A DNA stretch of 35,169 nucleotides from a virus: IMG/VR virus record IMGVR_UViG_3300036852_000222, positions 1-35,169 of that record; one strand, given 5' to 3'. Position 1 is the stretch's first letter. Each line of letters starts with the position of its first letter. Made by a program: the position numbers and the translations under genes. Positions 30,595-35,169 of the stretch are shown here, one piece after another. Below the pieces are notes generated by a model. It had not been told where the DNA came from and did no database searches. It was given only the letters and a program-made list of their open reading frames with translations.

Positions 30595-31530
30595 TTATTC
30601 GTCGCCCACGTCGCGGAGGGCGCCGCGGAGGGCGGACTCGTTGAGGCGGGTGCCGTTGAGAAGCTGGCGTGGCACTTCGATCTCCTGCGCTTCCCGGCCC
30701 CTGCTCGGGCCGGTGTTCGAGCCCGGGGAGGCGTAGAGTGATCGGGTTCGCTGCGACGGCGGCGCCGGGGCGCGGAGGCCGTACTCGGCGCCGTAGCGCG
30801 CGACCGCGGTCGAGAGTGCTTCCCGGTCGGTATCGATGGTGTCAGGGCGGCCTTCGAGCCCGACGAGCGAGTGCTTGATGATCTTCGCCTTCTCCGCGAT
30901 GTCCCGGAATCGCGGGTCGTTGATCCAGGGGTACTCGGACTCGATGATGGGCACGCGATAGGCGTAGGGGTTCTGCTGCTGTGGCGCGGGCTGGTTGCGC
31001 TGGTCCTCGGCCCGGAGGCGGGCGTAGGTGCGCTCGGCGACGATGGCGGCCTTATGCTCCTGAAGCTCCTGGTAGCGGTCATACCCCCGGCTCTCGTCGG
31101 CCTCGATGACCTTCAGCTCGGCTGCGATCTGCTTGTTGATGTCCTGGAGCTTCGCGATGTACGGGTCCCCCCCACCGCCGCCCTGGCGGGTCCGTTCGAC
31201 CTCCTGGCGCAGCTCCGCGAACCGGCGGTCGGACTCCTGCTGCCGGCGGTCCTGATCTTCCTGCATGCGCTGGATGCGCCGGTCGTAGTCCTCGCGCTCG
31301 CGCTCCCAGGCCTTCTTCTCACGGTGGTCGTTCTTGCGCTCGGTCTTCTTCGCGGCCCACTTCCCGGTCTCGGGGTCGCGGACCCGCTCGCCCGCCGCGG
31401 TCTGGCCCTTGTCGTCGTCATCGGGCTCGACATCGGGCTCCTGGAGATCGATCTTGACCTTGCCGCCGTCCTCGACGTCTCCGCCAAGCTTCTCGTCCTG
31501 GTCCTCGGGGGCTTCGTTCTTGCGGGCCAT
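30595..31530 (-). CDS. Scaffolding protein
   Basis: A 311-residue, highly charged protein. It has an acidic N-terminus (KIDLQEPDVEPDDDDK), a long coiled-coil-like helix (about 70-120, WEREREDYDRRIQRMQEDQDR...), a glycine spacer, a second helix (DPYIAKLQDINKQIAAELKV), and a Pro/Arg-rich C-terminus. Placed between portal/co-chaperonin and capsid genes, this is the normal scaffold position. It guides procapsid assembly and then leaves. GGGAG precedes the ATG. Confidence 0.7.
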   Translation of the reverse strand: MARKNEAPEDQDEKLGGDVEDGGKVKIDLQEPDVEPDDDDKGQTAAGERVRDPETGKWAAKKTERKNDHREKKAWEREREDYDRRIQRMQEDQDRRQQESDRRFAELRQEVERTRQGGGGGDPYIAKLQDINKQIAAELKVIEADESRGYDRYQELQEHKAAIVAERTYARLRAEDQRNQPAPQQQNPYAYRVPIIESEYPWINDPRFRDIAEKAKIIKHSLVGLEGRPDTIDTDREALSTAVARYGAEYGLRAPAPPSQRTRSLYASPGSNTGPSRGREAQEIEVPRQLLNGTRLNESALRGALRDVGDE

Positions 31531-31540
31531 GTGGATCTCC

Positions 31541-32125
31541 CTACTTCATGCCGGCGGCGATGCGCCGGGCGGTGTCAGCTTCCTCGGGCGACTTCGTGCT
31601 CGCCGCCAGCGCGAGGAGCTTCTCTTTCTTGCCGTTCAGGAGCTTGCGAACCAGCCGGTGCCGGCCGGTGGACTCATCGAGCTGGTACCAGGCTTTGCCG
31701 GAGGCGAGGTCGACCTGGAGATCGTCGCTTCCGAGGATATCCCGGTCCTTCAGCACCACGAACTCCGTCGCCTTCTCGGTGAGCGCCGTCTTGTCGGTGT
31801 GCTCCCAGCCCGAGAACCTGGCCCAGATGACGATGTCGCCCTCCTGGATGCCGTTGGAGTAGAGCACGTCCCGTGCCCGCGGCCCCATCGACATCAGGAT
31901 GCCTTTCACGTGCGGCGACCTGTGATTCGCGGGGATCACGAGGCCGCCCTTCGACAGCTCCAGATCCGGCAGCCGCCAGACCATGACGTTATTGTCCATC
32001 GGGGCGGTGGTCGGCGGTTTGATGCCGACCTCTTCGCAGCGCAGGCGCAGTCTCTCGGTGGCGTAGTAGGGCTTGGAGCGGTAGATGCGCTCGATAGCGC
32101 TGAGCTTGATGAGGGCCTTACCCAT
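31541..32125 (-). CDS. GroES-like co-chaperonin
   Basis: A 194-residue protein whose residues ~43-133 match the co-chaperonin fold: NNVMVWRLPDLELSKGGLVIPAN (mobile loop with GGLVIP), VKGILMSMGPRARD, GIQEGDIVIWARFSGWE, and EFVVLKDRDILGS. Ordinary GroES has about 97 residues; here both ends are extended. Phage co-chaperonins replace GroES to fold the capsid protein in the host GroEL. It lies between portal-side and scaffold genes. AAGGAGG precedes ATG 32125. Confidence 0.8.
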   Translation of the reverse strand: MGKALIKLSAIERIYRSKPYYATERLRLRCEEVGIKPPTTAPMDNNVMVWRLPDLELSKGGLVIPANHRSPHVKGILMSMGPRARDVLYSNGIQEGDIVIWARFSGWEHTDKTALTEKATEFVVLKDRDILGSDDLQVDLASGKAWYQLDESTGRHRLVRKLLNGKKEKLLALAASTKSPEEADTARRIAAGMK

Positions 32126-32333
32126 CCTTGTCCTCCTTAAAGTACGCGAGGAACTCCTCGGTGTCAGCTATTCTCTGCTCGGCCTTCCGGCAGTCATCAA
32201 GCTGGCCCGACCGGGCCGCCGTTCGAAGGCGATGGAGGGCCGTTTTGAGGTTCCGCCCCAGCTCCGCCAGGAGCTTCGCCACCAGCGGATCCCCCTTCAA
32301 CTCCTCCTGCTCCTCCTGGTTGAACAAGGGCAT
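32118..32333 (-). CDS. Small helical protein overlapping the portal gene end
   Basis: A 71-residue helical protein (FNQEEQEELKGDPLVAKLL, GRNLKTALHRLRTAARSG) that shares 137 bases with the end of the portal gene in another frame. The portal's last ~45 codons there are low-complexity Gly/Ala/Pro, as if shaped by the overlap. No strong Shine-Dalgarno precedes the ATG. Its last bases overlap the GroES-like start. Function unknown. Confidence 0.5.
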   Translation of the reverse strand: MPLFNQEEQEELKGDPLVAKLLAELGRNLKTALHRLRTAARSGQLDDCRKAEQRIADTEEFLAYFKEDKDG

Positions 32334-34545
32334 GTAGATTGAGTCCTGTCTGGGCTGAGAGTTTCTGGAGCCCTAGGTAGTAGTGGCCGAAGTGGGCGCG
32401 CTCGTGCTTGTCGAGCATCTGCTTGCCCGTAGATGAGAGCTTCTCGAACAGGGGTGATTCCTTGAGCGCCTGGATCTTGTCCAGGTGCTCGCCGTGGTCG
32501 TCGTCGGGTAGGACCGGGTGGAGCTGCTCGTTGAAGAAGCCCGCGTTCTCGTCCTCTTGGCTCATGGGCTCGGGGGGCTTCTCGGGCTCTGGGGGCTTGC
32601 CCATGGCGGCGATGTACTGCGGGGCCTCGGCCACGGTGAACATCTCGCGGAAGGCGAAGTCGATGAGCAGCATGTTCTGGCTGAGCGGGGAGTTCAGGAT
32701 CATCTGGAGGTAGTCTTTCGCGTCGGCCACGCGCTCTGGCTTCGAGATCATGCGCGAGTCCGCGGTGAACTCGATGTGGACATCCTCGACGTAGTCGGCC
32801 CTTCCGATCTCCTGCCTGATGACCTCCTGCTGTCCGGGCTGGCCCTCGATGTCCTGTGTGAACGGAAAGTATTCCGTCTCGTCGAGGTAGATCGCGTTGC
32901 CGTGGGCTACCAGCTTCAGCTCGTAGGAGAGCGCGTCCAGGTAGACCCGGGTCATCACCGAGATGAGGGCCTGGGCGTTGGAGTTCCGGATCATCATCCC
33001 CTTGGCGGTCTCGTTCGAGGCCCCCTTCTCGCCCGATAGGATGTCGGCGTTGGCGACGATTTCCGAGTTCTGCTCCAGCTTCTCGACGACCCTCATGAGC
33101 CCATCGGCCGGGGGCTTGGTGTCGAGCATCTTGATGCCCTTGTCCAGTTCCTCGGGGGAGAGGCGGGTCTCGATGATCTTCCCGTGACCGATCTGAACGT
33201 CGCCGCGCTTCTCACGGGTGCCCTCGGCCATCCAGCCCGTGTTCATGTTGTGGAACTTGGCCGACAGCATGTACTCGGCGGCCAGGGTGTTCGCGAGTTC
33301 GTTCGACGCGGCCAGGAGGCTCATCGGGCCGAGGCGGTAGAATCCGTCCGGGTTCGGGAACAGGCCGAAGTGGATCACCCGGTAGACGGTCTGCATCCGG
33401 ACTGGACGCGGCAGCACCGGAGGCTTCGGCGGCGGCGCACCGGGGATCTGCGGCTGCCCCGCCGACTTCATCGCGATGTCGTAGGCCTTCTTTTCCTCGT
33501 TGTAGCGGGACTGGTCGACCGGATCGGGCTCCTGGCGCAGCGTTACGCCGATAGGCTTCTTCGTCTGCTTGTCGACCGTGATGACCACGGGCAGCGTCTG
33601 CCCCTCGATGCCGATGGGCTCACCGTCTCCGAGCTTGTTCGGGAACTTGAGCCAGGTGTGCTGTTCGTAGATCTCCCGCTTCGACAGCGGACCCTTCTTC
33701 GTCGGCGCGGTGACGCCCTGGATGTCGTCCGCGGCGACGCGCACCGAGCTCGTGTCGCTGTTCGTCGCCGGCAGAACATCTCCATCGGTCGTGCTGCCAT
33801 CGTCCTCGCCGGACTTCGGAAAGATGGCGTCGACGTTGGAGTAGTATTTCTCGTCCTGGTACTTCTCCAGTTCCCAGCGCGCGAGCCGGCGGACCACCGT
33901 GATGCGCTCGACGTTCCGCATCTGCGGGGACACGTCGTTCTCGGTGTAGCTGATGATGACGTCGTCGATGGGCAGGCCCTCGATGACGTGGGTATGGGCG
34001 ATGGGGTCCCAGCGGTAGTAGCGGAAGGTGGATCCGAACAGCCACCGCATGATCGAGAACATGTGGCCCGTGCCCCAGTCGGGCATCTGATGTCGGAGCT
34101 GCCAGTTCATGTGGCGCTCGACGCGCATCGTCCGCGGCCTGTCCTGCGGCCCGAGCGGATGAGTCTTGAGAATGTCGCCCTTCGCCGGGACGACCTGGTC
34201 GTAGATACGTGACCAGATGTGGAGTCCGGCCTTGGTTGCGATCGCGATGTGAGGAGCCTTCGCCCCCTGGGCCGGATAGCCGAGAGGCTTCACGATGCCG
34301 GCGTAGAGCTTGAGCTGCTTGGCGTAGCGCTCCATGTAGTCGGAGCGGCTGTCGTCGTCGTCCTTGGCGCTCGTGACCACCCCGGCGGCCATCTTCTTCA
34401 CGAAGTCCTCGGGGGCCCGCTCCATCAGCATGGGGAGCAGGTTCAGGGCGTCGAGCGGGCGATCATCCTCGGGGGATGTCTCCATCTCTGCCGACGGATC
34501 GTCGCCAGGGGGCGGCGCTGGCTCGTTCGACAGTTCTTCCATCAC
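32197..34545 (-). CDS. Portal protein
   Basis: A 782-residue portal protein, the dodecamer through which DNA enters the head. Typical portions: YMERYAKQLKLYAGIVKPLGYP, HIWSRIYDQVVPAKGD, MFSIMRWLFGSTFRYYRWDP, IGVTLRQEPDPVDQ, LANTLAAEYMLSAKFHNMNTGW, and long C-terminal helices with an acidic QEDENAGFFNEQ stretch. The length is close to the P22-type portal. The C-terminal ~45 residues are Gly/Ala/Pro-rich and overlap another gene. GTG 34545 and ATG 34542 both overlap the terminase stop. Confidence 0.8.
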   Translation of the reverse strand: MMEELSNEPAPPPGDDPSAEMETSPEDDRPLDALNLLPMLMERAPEDFVKKMAAGVVTSAKDDDDSRSDYMERYAKQLKLYAGIVKPLGYPAQGAKAPHIAIATKAGLHIWSRIYDQVVPAKGDILKTHPLGPQDRPRTMRVERHMNWQLRHQMPDWGTGHMFSIMRWLFGSTFRYYRWDPIAHTHVIEGLPIDDVIISYTENDVSPQMRNVERITVVRRLARWELEKYQDEKYYSNVDAIFPKSGEDDGSTTDGDVLPATNSDTSSVRVAADDIQGVTAPTKKGPLSKREIYEQHTWLKFPNKLGDGEPIGIEGQTLPVVITVDKQTKKPIGVTLRQEPDPVDQSRYNEEKKAYDIAMKSAGQPQIPGAPPPKPPVLPRPVRMQTVYRVIHFGLFPNPDGFYRLGPMSLLAASNELANTLAAEYMLSAKFHNMNTGWMAEGTREKRGDVQIGHGKIIETRLSPEELDKGIKMLDTKPPADGLMRVVEKLEQNSEIVANADILSGEKGASNETAKGMMIRNSNAQALISVMTRVYLDALSYELKLVAHGNAIYLDETEYFPFTQDIEGQPGQQEVIRQEIGRADYVEDVHIEFTADSRMISKPERVADAKDYLQMILNSPLSQNMLLIDFAFREMFTVAEAPQYIAAMGKPPEPEKPPEPMSQEDENAGFFNEQLHPVLPDDDHGEHLDKIQALKESPLFEKLSSTGKQMLDKHERAHFGHYYLGLQKLSAQTGLNLHALVQPGGAGGVEGGSAGGEAPGGAGAEPQNGPPSPSNGGPVGPA

Positions 34546-35169
34546 CAGCCGCCCGGCGGAACTCCCAGTGCGCCGCCCCCCGCCCGATTCCTGCGGTAGC
34601 GATCGAGGTCTACGACGTCATCATCCTCATCTTCGTCCGTGGTTTTGTCGGACTGGCGCGGCATGCGTGCGAGGCACATGTACATGGTGTCGTCGTACGC
34701 GTGGTCCTCGCCCTTGGTGTCGACGTCCTCGGGATTGTTGGGATCGGCCTGGAGAACGGGGATGGTCTCGATGGGGGCCTTGCAGCGCTCCATCCAGCGC
34801 AGGAGCGGTCGGTCATCCTCGCCGGGATGGATGGACCTCACGCGAGCGTTGAGGCGACGGACAATCTCGGAGATGCCGTTGAAACGGTCCTTCTTGCTGC
34901 GCCGCCACTTCACGCCGCACTGGCGCATGACCTTGGCGTAGGACGGACCGCCCGAGAGGTTGCGGTTGAAGGCGTCCTCGTCCATCGGGCCGTCCAGGAG
35001 AGAGCACTGGGCCTCCTCGTCCCACCACCCGTAGTGGATTTCGATCTCCCGGATGCGGCCCGCCAGCATTGCAGCATCATGCCCCTTCACGTAGAGGTTG
35101 TGAACTCCGGTCAATCCTCCGTCCCGGTCCTCGTAGTACCAGGTGACCGACGCGGGCTTGGCGAGGCCG
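34542..35169 (-). CDS. Terminase large subunit (C-terminal part, cut by window end)
   Basis: The frame runs off the right edge and covers only the nuclease half. Visible are a TWYYEDRDGGLTGVHNLYVKG strand, GRIREIEIHYGWWDEE, RFNGISEIVRRL, and VDTKGEDHAYDDTMYM near the end. This is the usual end of the packaging nuclease, where GEDHAYD follows the last strands. The enzyme cuts the concatemer and drives DNA into the head. The stop overlaps the portal start. The ATPase part is not in the window. Confidence 0.75.
   Translation of the reverse strand, partial: GLAKPASVTWYYEDRDGGLTGVHNLYVKGHDAAMLAGRIREIEIHYGWWDEEAQCSLLDGPMDEDAFNRNLSGGPSYAKVMRQCGVKWRRSKKDRFNGISEIVRRLNARVRSIHPGEDDRPLLRWMERCKAPIETIPVLQADPNNPEDVDTKGEDHAYDDTMYMCLARMPRQSDKTTDEDEDDDVVDLDRYRRNRAGGGALGVPPGGW

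Noticed and set aside
1-35169. Integrase, excisionase or attachment site suggesting a prophage
   Set aside because: No recombinase or flanking host genes were seen; lysogeny cannot be claimed.

Overview
The window is a GC-rich segment of a tailed double-stranded DNA phage (Caudoviricetes). It holds no host-like genes. A terminase-portal-scaffold-capsid block runs leftward from the right end. It is followed by P22-type short-tail parts (gp4-like adaptor, gp10-like stabilisation protein, pectate-lyase-fold tailspike) and large helical ejection-type proteins. There is no tape measure, sheath or tail-tube gene, so a podovirus is the likely morphology. I do not recognise the exact phage or host. 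No DNA polymerase, RNA polymerase, primase, integrase or convincing tRNA was seen. The terminase gene is cut by the right edge, and the repeat protein at the left edge is probably cut too, so this is part of a larger genome.

Layout. (1) 1-1895, plus strand: an 18-bp tandem-repeat gene encoding a hexapeptide-repeat protein, small phage genes (one apparently frameshifted) and a GIY-YIG nuclease. (2) 2142-5023, minus strand: a compact operon led by a ribbon-helix-helix (RHH) regulator and ending in an SF2 helicase with an unusual DEGD box. (3) 5024-5123: a divergent control region with a perfect 7-bp dyad overlapping both -35 boxes, and a 14-bp tandem repeat carrying duplicated Shine-Dalgarno sequences. 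(4) 5124-11194, plus strand: a recombination/nucleotide operon with an Mgm101/Rad52-type annealase, a DGQHR (ParB/DndB-like) protein, a Cas4-like Fe-S nuclease, an HNH-type protein, a DpdA/TGT-like protein, QueE, and small genes. (5) 11191-13001, minus strand: lysis cassette with a CHAP-like endolysin and several tiny membrane proteins. (6) 13005-16470: host-range genes, namely an SGNH esterase and two fibre proteins sharing an MSEYxNDPP start. (7) 16467-21285: ejection-type proteins. (8) 21311-28271: tail stabilisation protein, tailspike, adaptor and two further beta-helix-like proteins. (9) 28282-35169: capsid, head protein, scaffold, GroES-like co-chaperonin, portal and TerL.

The genes are tightly packed. 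Stop and start codons repeatedly overlap as GTGA, ATGA or TTGA. I used this coupling to choose many starts and to find genes as short as 21-40 codons. The plus-strand operon probably pairs an annealase with a resecting nuclease, and adds 7-deazaguanine DNA modification through QueE and DpdA. The minus-strand half builds, ejects and releases the virion. The two large operons converge at 11191-11194 with their stop codons overlapping by 3 bases.
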